From positions 8,399,501 through 8,463,500 of the forward strand of contig CP071065.1 of assembly GCA_017164015.1 (NCBI GenBank): a stretch of DNA of 64,000 bases. Reading direction: 5' to 3'. This DNA is from Nostoc sp. UHCC 0702. Its GTDB lineage: Bacteria; Cyanobacteriota; Cyanobacteriia; Cyanobacteriales; Nostocaceae. The translations under genes and the position numbers were made by a program. Below the pieces are notes generated by a model. That model searched no databases. It was not told where the DNA came from and saw only the letters and a program-made list of their open reading frames with translations. Below are positions 9,388-18,319 of this stretch, piece by piece; the stretch's first letter is position 1; each line of letters begins with the position of its first letter.

Positions 9388-9523
9388 TAGCCTTTCCTAA
9401 GCAACTGAGGTATCCCGATTACCTCACCTCCATCAAGCAGTACTTTATCTCCCCTCTCCTTAGTAAGGAGAGGGGCTGGGGGTGAGGTTTTTAGATCTAC
9501 TTCACGCTGATTGAGAAATCCTA
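9388..9523 (-). mobile_element. 136-bp MITE-like element, copy 1
   Basis: It starts with tagcctttcc and ends with aaatccta, with TA on each side (9386-9387 and 9524-9525). In the centre is the perfect palindrome ctctccttagtaaggagag. Its reverse complement aligns over its whole length with 51091-51226, which is also 136 bp, so these are two copies in opposite orientation. TA flanks suggest mobilisation by a Tc1/IS630-type transposase supplied elsewhere. Confidence 0.8.
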
Positions 9524-9566
9524 TATCAGATTTCTGAACTCTCTATTCGTTCTCTTTTTATTAGTG

Positions 9567-9720
9567 TTATGTCAAGTTCGGATAAATAGTTATAATTCCC
9601 ACAGTCATTGCACCCCTCCCCGTTAACGGGGAGTGGGGTAATGGTGCATGGAAACAAAGCTACGCTTTGGTGGGGTGGGGTTCTTAGGGTTTTACAAGTA
9701 ATCAAGCGGACATGATATTA
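9567..9720. repeat. Palindromic dispersed element related to 56196-56278
   Basis: The left end contains atagttataattcccacagt and cattgcacccctcccc; the right end is cggacatgatatt. The 56 kb element, read in reverse, has a matching end (catgtccggttaattagtta, then cattgcacccc). A central ccccgttaacgggg palindrome is present. The exact borders are estimated. Confidence 0.6.
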
Positions 9721-10121
9721 TTCGTGTTACTTAAGGTTCGTTTTAAAACTTTTAACAAAACTGTTTGCTACTCAGATTTACAACTTATTGATTAAATCGT
9801 AAATTTAGGCAGCAACTATTAGCTTATATATTTTTTGTAAAAAAATAAAATAGTTATTTACTAAAAATAAACAACAGCCCTTATATATTACTCCCCTACA
9901 GCAAATTATGCAATTAGTGTTAGTTTCTTTGCTCAAATGGGTAACTTAAACTTCAGAGATGCTTAGAGCTTTTTACCTTTCTGAAATCTCTCTATAAGAT
10001 TTTCTCAACTTCATCAAAGAAAACATTGCCATTTATGGCAATCACTATCGTGTGATTTCTAACCCTATTAAGCTTGCCATCAACACAACAGTTATATACA
10101 AATATATTCGAGGATTTCGTA

Positions 10122-11711
10122 ATGGAACCAATTAGCCTCCAAAGCTTTTATTCTCAAAACTTTGATGGGTTAGTCAGTCCCCCATCTGGTTCTCTGGCTT
10201 GGAATAATGATGGTACTCTTGCTGCTCTGACTGGATGGTATGCAAACAGGTCTAGCGGTTCTCAAACCTCTCTTTCTGTATCTAATGGAGGTGCCAACAG
10301 AGGAAGTTTGTATAGCTACGGTAGCACTAATAATAAGGATCGCGCTTTAGGCTCCATTGGTTCCGGTACCACAGGCAATTTTGTTTGGGGAGTTCGATTT
10401 ATCAATGATACAGGTAGTATCATCAACACGCTAGATATCGGCTATACAGGTGAGCAATGGAGGAATAGCGGTGCGGGTTCTCAAACCGTAGATTTTCAGT
10501 ATCAAATTGGTGCAACCAGTATAACTACGGGTACATGGACTGATTACAATGGGTTAGATTTCACAAGTCCAGTTACCCGTGGAACTGCAACCAACCTCAA
10601 CGGTAACGCAGCAGCTAACAAAGTTTCTTTAACAGCTACTTTAAACAATCTTTCACTCGCTGATGGTGAAGAAATCTGGTTTCGCTGGGTAGATATTGAC
10701 CACAGTGGTAGCGACCACGGTGTAGCGATCGATGACTTTTCGCTGACAACAACTATTTTAGGTACACCCGATGCTGATACCCTAGTTGGTACTAAATTTC
10801 AAAATGCCATCAAGGGACTTGGTGGTAATGATACTATCACAGGCGGCAAAGGTGATGACAGTATCACAGGTGGCGGTGGTCAAGATACATTTATTATCCG
10901 TCGCGGCGATGGCAACGATATTATTACTGATTTCGGTGGAGCAGGTACAGAAATCAATCCCGTCTCATCTGTGAGAACAGAAATAGACATCTTAAAATTC
11001 GAGGGTGAGGGATTAACTGCAAAGAATATGATCCTGACTCAGAATGGCTTAGACTTGCAAGTTAGTTTTGAGGGTGTCAGTGATACCAGCGTCATTCTGA
11101 AGAATTTTCAGCTAGAAAACTTCAATAACCTTCGGGAACCGCTTTTGAGTGATCCGCCCATTGGTAACGCCATCTTTGACGGGGAAACTAATGTGATAGA
11201 TAGTTTTGATGTTTATGCTCCCGATCGCACATCCACTACAAATTACAAAAATGATTATGTCACCTTTCTTAACAACCTCAACAATAATTACATCGGTCTT
11301 GTTGATTCCAATGATGTAATCAACGGTTTAGGTGGCGATGACACCATCGACGGTGACAGTGGTCATGATTTGCTGCGGGGTGGAGAAGGTAACGATAACT
11401 TGCTTGGTGGTTATGGTAATGATACGTTAGTGGGTGGTATCGGTAATGACATCCTTACTGGTGGTAGTGGTAGCGATCGCTTTGTGCTGGAAGTATTTCC
11501 AGGAACAGATACCTTTACCGATTTTACAAAAGGTGAAGACCTAATTAAGCTGTCAGGAACTTTACTCTTTTCTCAACTGAGCATTATTCAAGGCACAGGT
11601 ATAAATGCCAATGACACTGTGATTAAACTCAAAGGCACTAATCAAGTGCTAGCAATTCTTAAAACAGTTTCTTTCAGCACTATTACGGCTGCGGATTTTA
11701 CTTACGTTTAA
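10122..11711 (+). CDS. RTX (hemolysin-type calcium-binding repeat) secreted protein
   Basis: A 529-residue protein when started at the ATG at 10122, which has gagga 8 bases upstream; an open frame extends 16 codons further without a better site. There is no Sec signal peptide. Residues about 1-215 form a beta-rich, lectin-like region (SFYSQNFDGL, then WFRWVDIDHSGSDHGVAIDD). Two blocks of RTX nonapeptides (GGNDTITGGKGDDSITGG, and later GGDDTIDGDSGHD and GGEGNDNLLGGYGN) bind calcium after export. Such proteins leave the cell by a type I secretion system whose genes are not in the window. The function is probably surface adhesion or an exoprotein role; no catalytic motif is seen. Confidence 0.85.
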   Translation: MEPISLQSFYSQNFDGLVSPPSGSLAWNNDGTLAALTGWYANRSSGSQTSLSVSNGGANRGSLYSYGSTNNKDRALGSIGSGTTGNFVWGVRFINDTGSIINTLDIGYTGEQWRNSGAGSQTVDFQYQIGATSITTGTWTDYNGLDFTSPVTRGTATNLNGNAAANKVSLTATLNNLSLADGEEIWFRWVDIDHSGSDHGVAIDDFSLTTTILGTPDADTLVGTKFQNAIKGLGGNDTITGGKGDDSITGGGGQDTFIIRRGDGNDIITDFGGAGTEINPVSSVRTEIDILKFEGEGLTAKNMILTQNGLDLQVSFEGVSDTSVILKNFQLENFNNLREPLLSDPPIGNAIFDGETNVIDSFDVYAPDRTSTTNYKNDYVTFLNNLNNNYIGLVDSNDVINGLGGDDTIDGDSGHDLLRGGEGNDNLLGGYGNDTLVGGIGNDILTGGSGSDRFVLEVFPGTDTFTDFTKGEDLIKLSGTLLFSQLSIIQGTGINANDTVIKLKGTNQVLAILKTVSFSTITAADFTYV

Positions 11712-12251
11712 CCTCAAATGTCATGAAAGTACTTTGTACGGGCAGTTTGCTCAAGTCGGCAAAGCCTTCCTGTGCAACTGCCCTCGTCTTCCTTCGTGCC
11801 TTATTGGTAAAAATTTTTAACCACAAAGACGAGCCAGTGCGTTGGGCGGCTTTGCCGACTTGAAGCAACTGGCGTCACCAAGACACAAAGATAAAAAGAG
11901 TTTACATTCGTTGTGGTGTATGGAGTACATGACGAATATTTATCAAATCGGTTTAAGGATTTATAGAATAATATTTCTGGCATAGTCAGGGAGATTTAGT
12001 GTAGCGATCGCCCAACATTTCACACATCAGTATCTCATAAATTCTTTGCTTTGTTGAGCATGACAACTATTCAAAAAATCATCATATTAGTGAGTATACT
12101 GTAGACTTTATAAAAACTCATCCCAAAAATCGTATCAATACTTAAATTAATTAGATAAAAATGAAGTAAATTACAGATTTTTGCTGAGGTAAACATTTCA
12201 ATAGCAGGGTTATAGTTTTGTGGCAAGTAATTTCATAGGAAATTTATCCAG
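11712..12251. other. Intergenic region with a long inverted repeat
   Basis: 540 bases without a credible gene. The sequence ttgctcaagtcggcaaagcc (11747-11766) is inverted at 11848-11868 with one extra base. Short stems also surround each arm (gggcagtt...aactgccc). The rest is AT-rich and likely carries the promoter of the pilin-like gene. Confidence 0.65.
11747..11868. repeat. Inverted pair of a dispersed repeat
   Basis: The two 20-21 base arms differ by one inserted base. The same core (gactt next to ggcggctttgcc or gggcgggtttcc, ending tggcgtc) recurs at about 34953-34983, inside another element. Confidence 0.7.
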
Positions 12252-12821
12252 ATGAAGAAGATTTTAACTCTTGCTAGTATTTTGGGAATTGCTACTTTAG
12301 CAAACAGCATATTTTCAGCACCCGCCAAAGCTCAGGTATCAGCAGAGGTAACTATTAATGTTGATGTGCCACCAGTCGTATACTTACAAACCTACGAAGC
12401 TATCACTTACAAAATTGACCCTTTTACAGGAGGGAACGTCGAAAAAGTCGGAGGTGTAAATGTCAGCAGTGATGGTAATCCTGACCTTGAGCTTCCTGAG
12501 CCTAACTTGAGTCTGAACACTGGTACAGTAGCTAGCCCTGAGTTTCTCGCTTATCGAGTTTGGGGTATCAATGGTGTGGATGGCAAACTCAAAGCTGAGG
12601 TTAAGTATACTGGCACTAAATTGGAGAAAGACACTTCTGAAGTTGGAATTAAGCTAACATCAGCAGCTAGTACTGAACAAACTGCTCTAGGACTTGACCC
12701 AGCTAATCCAACCATACAAGGGAAAGTACAGTTTGAATTTGACTTGAGCAAGGTAACACAAGCTGGACTTCACGAACCTAAAGACGGGGGAGTTTTAAAA
12801 ATCACGGCTAGTGCTTTATAA
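12252..12821 (+). CDS. Secreted protein, probable major pilin subunit of the chaperone-usher locus
   Basis: A 189-residue protein with a clear signal peptide (MKKILTLASILGIATLANSI, then SAPAKAQ). The mature part is beta-rich, begins VSAEVTINVDVPPVVYLQ and ends KDGGVLKITASAL; alternating hydrophobic residues at both ends would suit donor-strand exchange, in which each subunit completes the fold of the next. It is first in a same-strand series with a second secreted protein, a PapD-like chaperone and an usher. The subunit role is inferred from size, export signal and context; I see no direct motif match to a named pilin family. Confidence 0.6.
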   Translation: MKKILTLASILGIATLANSIFSAPAKAQVSAEVTINVDVPPVVYLQTYEAITYKIDPFTGGNVEKVGGVNVSSDGNPDLELPEPNLSLNTGTVASPEFLAYRVWGINGVDGKLKAEVKYTGTKLEKDTSEVGIKLTSAASTEQTALGLDPANPTIQGKVQFEFDLSKVTQAGLHEPKDGGVLKITASAL

Positions 12822-12974
12822 GCATAGCGGAGTTTGGCTTCAGTTATTACTCACAGAGAGCGGAAAGTAGCAGTTGAGATAGGTTTAGAGCAAGATTATT
12901 TTGCTATATCAATTGCTCTGTTTAGACTCAATTGCCTTATCGCTCTTTTTTTTATAATGTCGAGTAGAAATTTG

Positions 12975-13442
12975 ATGAAAACGCAATTGTGTTTTAGCAC
13001 GGTAGCAACTGTGTTTTGTCTATATCAATCAAGCGCTTTTGGGCAATTTACTAGGGATTTGGATAAAATCACTCAATCAGAAATTGTACCAAAAACTGTT
13101 GAGCTAATACAAGGAAATGCGTCAAACACAGCATTATCTACACCTTATTTTGCTACTCAAGTTGAGCGGCAAATCCAAATAAAAATTCCTACTAAGAGTA
13201 GTACATGTCCTCCGATTTTAAACGTGAATTATTTTTGGATGTCAGGTGATACTAAGTCTGGGCCACTCAGCCATAAAGGCTCACAGATAATTGCCACGAT
13301 TCTCTCTAAAACTGAAACATGTACTCCAGGTGTTAGCCCAGAACCAGCTGTCGTAGAGATAAACGCAGAATTACGGTTAGATTTTCCTAGTATTAAATCT
13401 TCAGGCACTTATTCGGGCAAATTATTGGTGACTGTTGAATAG
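12975..13442 (+). CDS. Secreted protein, probable minor or tip subunit
   Basis: A 155-residue protein when started at the ATG at 12975, which gives a proper signal peptide (MKTQLCFSTVATVFCLYQSS, then AFGQ). An ATG at 12957 and a TTG at 12834 are further upstream but would hide the signal peptide. The mature protein has two cysteines (STCPPIL and ETCTPGV) and ends TYSGKLLVTVE, a beta strand like the C-terminal strand of spore-coat-U/Csu-type subunits. It probably forms part of the fibre handled by the next two genes. Assignment rests on context. Confidence 0.55.
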   Translation: MKTQLCFSTVATVFCLYQSSAFGQFTRDLDKITQSEIVPKTVELIQGNASNTALSTPYFATQVERQIQIKIPTKSSTCPPILNVNYFWMSGDTKSGPLSHKGSQIIATILSKTETCTPGVSPEPAVVEINAELRLDFPSIKSSGTYSGKLLVTVE

Positions 13443-13467
13443 GTTTAAAAAATTATCTTTATCAGCA

Positions 13468-14433
13468 ATGACAAAGCAAAAAGTGGTGTTTGGAAGATTG
13501 CAAAAAATATGTGGCGGTGTTCTAGCAGCAATTAGCGCAATAGCTTTGAGTTGTAATCCTGCGTCAGCAATTTCTATTGCAGTTAGTCCACCTAGATTTG
13601 AGTTGAAACTTGACCAAGCGAAAGCTTCTACTCAAGTATTCCGAGTAACCAATATGGGATCGAAGCCAGCCACGTTTAAAATTTATGTTCAAGGTTGGCA
13701 ACTCGATGAAAAGAACGAGATTCAGGCTGTACAACCTACTGAACAATCCCTAGACCAATGGATTGTAGTTAATCCTCTGCAATTTACCATTCCTCCTCGT
13801 CAATCTCAAACAGTGCGGTTCTCAATTCGCCCCCGTGTTAAACCACAAGTAGGAGAACACCGCGCTTTAATTTTTGTGGAAGAGATAGCTTCTCAAAATG
13901 ACACTGAACAAAAAAAGGATTCGGTGGATGTCAAAGTTGTGGGGCGTTTTGGTGTTGCTGTCTACGGCTACGCTGGTGATGTAAAAAGAGTTGGTGTACT
14001 CAACTCCGTTGCCGTAGACACCAAACTAAATCCAGTCAAAGCCAAGTTTGATATTTCCAGTCAAGGCAACGCCTATGTACGCTTGAAAGGTCAATACACC
14101 ATTTGGAATGCTGCCAAGTATCCAGGGGCAAACGTCACCAAACAGATCCCTGAACTAGAAAAACCACAAGCCAAATTACCTGATGGTTTGTTGGCTGCTG
14201 GTACATTACCCTCAACACCCGTGCTACCTGATACTCGCCGACAGATATTGCTGAGTATAGCCAAGAAATTACCCCCAGGTAAGTACGTGTTGGATCTCAA
14301 CGGTGAATTGAATGGTACTCCAGTTGACCAAGGTATTGCCTTTACTGTTACGGCTGGAAATAATGTTAGTGTCCAGCCTCAAACTAAATCTCCTACTTCT
14401 TCTTCTACCAGAAGGATCGAACCTAGCAGATAG
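13468..14433 (+). CDS. PapD-like periplasmic fimbrial chaperone
   Basis: A 321-residue protein when started at the ATG at 13468, which directly yields a signal peptide (about residues 1-34, ending CNPASA). A TTG at 13435 overlapping the previous stop is possible. The mature N-terminus (ISIAVSPPRFELKLD) and the segments FRVTNMGSKPATFKIYVQGW and PPRQSQTVRFSIRPR are the Ig-like strands of PapD/FimC chaperones, which hold pilus subunits in the periplasm by strand complementation. The second half (about 175-290) is a further beta domain. Ser/Thr-rich residues end the protein. It is longer than enterobacterial chaperones (about 230 residues). Followed by the usher gene. Confidence 0.8.
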   Translation: MTKQKVVFGRLQKICGGVLAAISAIALSCNPASAISIAVSPPRFELKLDQAKASTQVFRVTNMGSKPATFKIYVQGWQLDEKNEIQAVQPTEQSLDQWIVVNPLQFTIPPRQSQTVRFSIRPRVKPQVGEHRALIFVEEIASQNDTEQKKDSVDVKVVGRFGVAVYGYAGDVKRVGVLNSVAVDTKLNPVKAKFDISSQGNAYVRLKGQYTIWNAAKYPGANVTKQIPELEKPQAKLPDGLLAAGTLPSTPVLPDTRRQILLSIAKKLPPGKYVLDLNGELNGTPVDQGIAFTVTAGNNVSVQPQTKSPTSSSTRRIEPSR

Positions 14434-14486
14434 TTTTTAGTTTTGCCTGATTTGATGGCGCATTGCAATTGAGTCAGACATATCGT

Positions 14487-14510
14487 AGAAGCAATTCATG
14501 AATTGCTTCT
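14487..14510. promoter_or_regulatory. Perfect 24-bp palindrome after the chaperone gene
   Basis: The arm agaagcaattca is followed directly by its exact reverse complement. It lies 54 bases after the chaperone stop. There is no T-run, so it may be an mRNA-stabilising hairpin or a weak terminator rather than a canonical one. Confidence 0.6.
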
Positions 14511-14553
14511 GCACTTAATCCGAACTTTACTCAAATTAAAAATGTTATATCTG

Positions 14554-14576
14554 CTGCCTAAAGATTATTTAGGCAG
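14554..14576. promoter_or_regulatory. Nine-base-pair hairpin in the usher leader
   Basis: The arms ctgcctaaa and tttaggcag are separated by five bases. The hairpin is 67 bases before the proposed usher ATG and could modulate how much usher is made relative to chaperone and subunits. Confidence 0.55.
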
Positions 14577-14642
14577 TGAATCTTTGCTATGTAAACTTTC
14601 CAGCTTTATCTACACAGTTCATTGCAATTTTGGTGCTTAAGT

Positions 14643-17624
14643 ATGCCTAACCCACCTCTACCACCGACACCTCCAGCAATTATCAATAACTTACCATCAG
14701 AAAAGATAGCTGAAAAACACTCAGCAGTAAAAACTCTTGTTTCTACGGAGGTTCCAAATTTTTCGCTATCTAATTCTTGGGATAAGAATAATATTTCTGG
14801 CATCAAACCAGAAAGCATAGATATAGATCTGGCAGAGAGAACCAGCACTAATACAGAAGGACAAAATTTTTCCCTATCTACTTCCTTAAATAAGGATAAT
14901 ATCACTGACATTAAGGTAGAAAACTTAAATATAGATCTGAATGCAAATACTCAGAACACCTCAGAAGCAGCCACACCAATAATAGCTGAAAAATTGCCAG
15001 ACAACTTTGATTCTGCTAATCCTCCTTCTAAAGGTGAAAGCAAAAGCAACTCAAATGAGGCTAAAAAAACACCAAATTCTGGCAATGATTCGGGTTCACT
15101 TAACAATCTTACTGAATTCGCCAAAACTGATTCCGAACCTTTTTTAGCTGGAATAATTATCAACGGAATAGAAGTTGGCACATTAGATATTATTAAAGAT
15201 GGTAATACTTATTTAATTCCTTTAGACGCTTTCGCAGAACTAGCAAAAATAACTGTTCAAAACAGTGAAGGAATTACTAAAATTAAGACGCCTTTAGGAA
15301 TTACTCAGCTAGAACCAGATTCACTGCGGAATATTAAAGGTATTACTTATATTAGTGATGCTTTAATTAAAGAAAAACTAGCCGCTTCTGTCGAATTCAA
15401 CTCTTCAGATTTAGCCTTAATAGTTAGATTACCCTGGCGAGAAGGTAGCGGTCAATCTCAAACTGATTTAGCTGAACTAGAACCGGAAGTTAGACCTCCT
15501 TTAAGTGGACTTTCAACTTTAAGACAAGAGTTAAATATAGTTAACAGTTCAGGTGATACAACCTTCCGTAGTTCAACTCTTTTAGGAGGAAGACTTTTAG
15601 GAGGCTCGTGGCGCGCTCGTCTGAATAATAATTTTGTTAACCAGCCAGATATTTCTGAATACTTTTTCTTTAAACGTTCTGGTCGATTGAGCTATCAAAT
15701 AGGTAGGCAACAAATTGGGCTGCATCCTCTGTTAAATGGGATGACTTTAACAGGAGGACAGATTGCTTATACTAACTTGCCACCAGACCGTTTTTACCAA
15801 CGTGATACTGGCACAGAAATTTTACCTCGACGCGCTCAGCCTATACAAACTTTTAGTGGTCAAGCTCCACCAGCTAGTTTTGTACAGTTAAGAATTGGAG
15901 GGACTGTTGTCGCCCAACAACAGGTAGGTTTGAATGGACAGTATGAATTTATTGATGTCAATTTACCATTTGGGCAAAGTAACGAAATTGAACTTTTAAT
16001 TTACGATCGCAACAATTTAAACACACCTATTGAAATCCGTTCTTTAAGGCTAAGTGCTTCTGATTTACTACTACCAGCAAATGGTAATGTCCAATTAGCT
16101 GGTTTTGGAATCAGTGGCAATTTAGCGCAAGATACTTTATTTAATAATTTAGATTCTACTGAATCTGGTCAGCCGATTGCCTTTTATCAATTGCGGCAAG
16201 GACTTTCAAATAATTTAACATTTGAAGGGACAGTGCAAACTATTCCTGATACTGTTCAGGCACAAGCTGGGTTGGTTTGGCGGTTAGCTAATCCAGTGAT
16301 TGTAGCGAGTAGTGTCGGTACATCTTATGGAAAATTAGGTTATACAACTGATTTAGATATTAACTTGGAAAAATTGGAAATTTCTGGTACTTCCCAGTTA
16401 TTTCCAACTGGATATACATCTAACAACCAATCACGCGATCGCTTTAACCACAGTTTAGAATTAAAATATAAATTCGCGAAGAATTTTGATTTAGGATTTC
16501 TAGCTCGTAGTCGTCAAGAAGAAAGTACTTCAGCTAGTTACATTTTGCCTACTTTTGCTTTACAACCTTTTTCTAGCTTATCTCTAAGAGGCAGACCAGA
16601 CATCGATGGAGACTATTTATTCAGCGCTTATTATCAGCCAAATGCCTTTAATCGCCTAGCTTTTAATACTTACGGCGATGTCTACAGTGCAGATTATAGT
16701 TACAATGTCAATCGCAATTATCAGCTATCTTTCGGTAGTGAATTTGGCGGCACCCTCGCTCCTCGTTACACTGCAACTATCAATCACAATGCCAGTAATC
16801 TCAAAAATCTGAGCTGGAAGGTAGGACTAGCCTACAGCGATGGAGAAGTAGGCCCAGTAGTTGGTGCTAGTATGCAGGTATTGCCAGGTTTATTGGCTAG
16901 AGCAGAATATCAGGCTATTCCCTCCAGATCTGGAAGTGCTTTAGGAGGATTTGGTGACGATCGCTTAAGTGTTTTACTGGTATCAGATTTGTCTTTTGCA
17001 GGTGGAAGAATTGCCCCAGCCAATTCTTCCAGTCTGGGACAGGATCGGGGTGCGATCGCTGGTCGTATAGTTGTAGAAGGATTAAACAAAGACTTTGATT
17101 TAGGTGGAGCCAATATCCGAGTAATGGATAGTCGCAACAATAGAGTCAGTGCAGCCAGAACAGACGGTAATGGTAACTTCTTTGTTGGCGGTCTTAAAGA
17201 AGGAATTTATATGGTTGAAATCGATCCGGAAAACCTTGCTGTTGAGCTTACCACTATCAAGCCGTCAATCATAGCCGAAGTTGCGGGCGCTGCAATCACT
17301 CGTTTAGACTTCCCTGTCAGACCAGAATATGGTTTAGCTGGACGCATCACCGATGCACTAGGTAAACCGATACCACAAACGCGAGTAGAACTCATCAATC
17401 CCGCAGGCGCGCGCGTCCTATCATCTGTAACCGATCAATTTGGTCTTTATCGCCTAGATGGAGTTGCTGCTGGTAACTACACATTGCGGGTTCCAAACCA
17501 AGACGGCATTATTAACAGCGAAACACTGCCAAAATTAGAGGTAGCAATTAGCAAAGAGTTCGTCTACGACCAAAATCTGCAATTACCAATCACTGCTGCT
17601 GCAAAAGAAACAAAGGATAAATAG
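14643..17624 (+). CDS. Outer-membrane usher of a chaperone-usher pilus
   Basis: A 993-residue protein (ATG at 14643; a TTG at 14622 is open in frame). Residues about 1-165 are Ser/Asn/Thr-rich and low complexity. Then comes an usher N-terminal domain (FLAGIIINGIEVGTLDII, then PLDAFAEL), followed by a long beta-barrel region (for example LSYQIGRQQIGLHPLLNGM) with an inserted plug-like Ig domain (APPASFVQLRIGGTVVA, then GQYEFIDVNLPFGQ). Two carboxypeptidase-regulatory-like C-terminal domains follow (AIAGRIVVEG and GLAGRITDALGKPIP). Ushers polymerise chaperone-bound subunits through the outer membrane. No Sec signal peptide is visible at either start, which is odd for an outer-membrane protein. 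Chaperone and subunit genes precede it. Confidence 0.8.
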   Translation: MPNPPLPPTPPAIINNLPSEKIAEKHSAVKTLVSTEVPNFSLSNSWDKNNISGIKPESIDIDLAERTSTNTEGQNFSLSTSLNKDNITDIKVENLNIDLNANTQNTSEAATPIIAEKLPDNFDSANPPSKGESKSNSNEAKKTPNSGNDSGSLNNLTEFAKTDSEPFLAGIIINGIEVGTLDIIKDGNTYLIPLDAFAELAKITVQNSEGITKIKTPLGITQLEPDSLRNIKGITYISDALIKEKLAASVEFNSSDLALIVRLPWREGSGQSQTDLAELEPEVRPPLSGLSTLRQELNIVNSSGDTTFRSSTLLGGRLLGGSWRARLNNNFVNQPDISEYFFFKRSGRLSYQIGRQQIGLHPLLNGMTLTGGQIAYTNLPPDRFYQRDTGTEILPRRAQPIQTFSGQAPPASFVQLRIGGTVVAQQQVGLNGQYEFIDVNLPFGQSNEIELLIYDRNNLNTPIEIRSLRLSASDLLLPANGNVQLAGFGISGNLAQDTLFNNLDSTESGQPIAFYQLRQGLSNNLTFEGTVQTIPDTVQAQAGLVWRLANPVIVASSVGTSYGKLGYTTDLDINLEKLEISGTSQLFPTGYTSNNQSRDRFNHSLELKYKFAKNFDLGFLARSRQEESTSASYILPTFALQPFSSLSLRGRPDIDGDYLFSAYYQPNAFNRLAFNTYGDVYSADYSYNVNRNYQLSFGSEFGGTLAPRYTATINHNASNLKNLSWKVGLAYSDGEVGPVVGASMQVLPGLLARAEYQAIPSRSGSALGGFGDDRLSVLLVSDLSFAGGRIAPANSSSLGQDRGAIAGRIVVEGLNKDFDLGGANIRVMDSRNNRVSAARTDGNGNFFVGGLKEGIYMVEIDPENLAVELTTIKPSIIAEVAGAAITRLDFPVRPEYGLAGRITDALGKPIPQTRVELINPAGARVLSSVTDQFGLYRLDGVAAGNYTLRVPNQDGIINSETLPKLEVAISKEFVYDQNLQLPITAAAKETKDK

Positions 17625-17635
17625 GAGATGGGGGG

Positions 17636-18137
17636 ATGAGGAGAGAATTGATCAAAAGTCATGAGGATTTGGAAGTGTATCAATTGGCGTTTGACATCGC
17701 TATGCAAATCTTTGATGTCTCAAAAAAATTTCCTATAGAAGAAAAATATAGCGTTTCCTAATCATATGAGGTACATAATAGCCCCCTCCCTGCAAGCGGG
17801 GAGGGGGTTGGGGGTGGGGTTCTTGTACCTCACTCAACCGAGAACCGCTATATGCATTAACAGATCAGATTCGTCGATCATCTCGTTCAGTCTGTGCAAA
17901 TCTAGCTGAGGCTTGGCGAAGAAGGCGTTATCAAGCAGCCTTTGTGGCAAAATTAAACGATTGTGAAGCTGAAGCAGCTGAAACTCAAACATGGCTGAAA
18001 TTTGCTGTTAAATGCAACTATAATGCAACTATTTAGATGTTGAATTGGGTCGAGAAATTTATGTTAGCTACAATCAATTGCTGGGCAGTTTAGTAAGCAT
18101 GATTAACAATTCTTCTTCTTGGGTGATTGAAAAATAA
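17636..18137 (+). pseudogene. Four-helix-bundle (S23/IVP-like) protein gene, disrupted
   Basis: The 5' part from the ATG at 17636 encodes a typical four-helix-bundle start (KSHEDLEVYQLAFDIAMQIF, then VSKKFPIEEKY). It is cut by a 102-bp TA-flanked element at 17749-17850. Removing the element with one TA copy restores the frame to EEKYALTDQIRRSSRSVCAN. A second lesion is an 11-bp tandem duplication of aatgcaactat (18011-18021 and 18022-18032); removing it restores KCNYLDVELGREIYVSYN and a stop at 18135-18137. The intact protein would have been about 128 residues. Relatives are encoded in 23S rRNA intervening sequences or as solitary genes of unclear function. Both lesions together make it a dead gene. 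Confidence 0.88.
17749..17850 (+). mobile_element. 102-bp MITE-like insertion inside the four-helix-bundle gene
   Basis: The element begins tagcgtttcctaatcatatg and ends gaaccgcta, with TA on each side (17747-17748 and 17851-17852). Both ends carry tgaggtac-like subterminal repeats and the centre has a cccctcc...gggaggggg palindrome. The ends resemble those of the 136-bp elements at 9388 and 51091. Restoration of the host frame on removal fixes the borders. Confidence 0.85.
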
Positions 18138-18184
18138 ACTGCTAAGCCAAAAGTCACAAGTATAGACTGACATATTCCTGTACT

Positions 18185-18240
18185 ATATTCTCTCCCCATC
18201 CCCTCATCTCCTCATCCCCCCATCTCCTCATCCCCCCACT
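18185..18240. repeat. C-rich tandem repeat (ccccatctcctcat-like)
   Basis: Degenerate tandem copies of ccccatctcctcat lie about 80 bases before the ppk start. The same pyrimidine-rich motif recurs at about 44315-44365 and 51980-52050. Confidence 0.7.
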
Positions 18241-18319
18241 TACATCTACACCCCATTTCATCTACTATATTTATTGTTCTCCAGCTGTATGGGCTACATC
18301 TGGCTACCCTGAGATCGTT

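Larger units (their letters stand above)
9241..10121. other. Long intergenic region with two mobile palindromic elements
   Basis: No credible gene is seen in these 880 bases. The region holds a 136-bp element (9388-9523) and a second palindromic element (about 9567-9720), described separately. The remaining AT-rich stretch (9721-10121) probably contains the promoter of the RTX gene. Confidence 0.7.
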
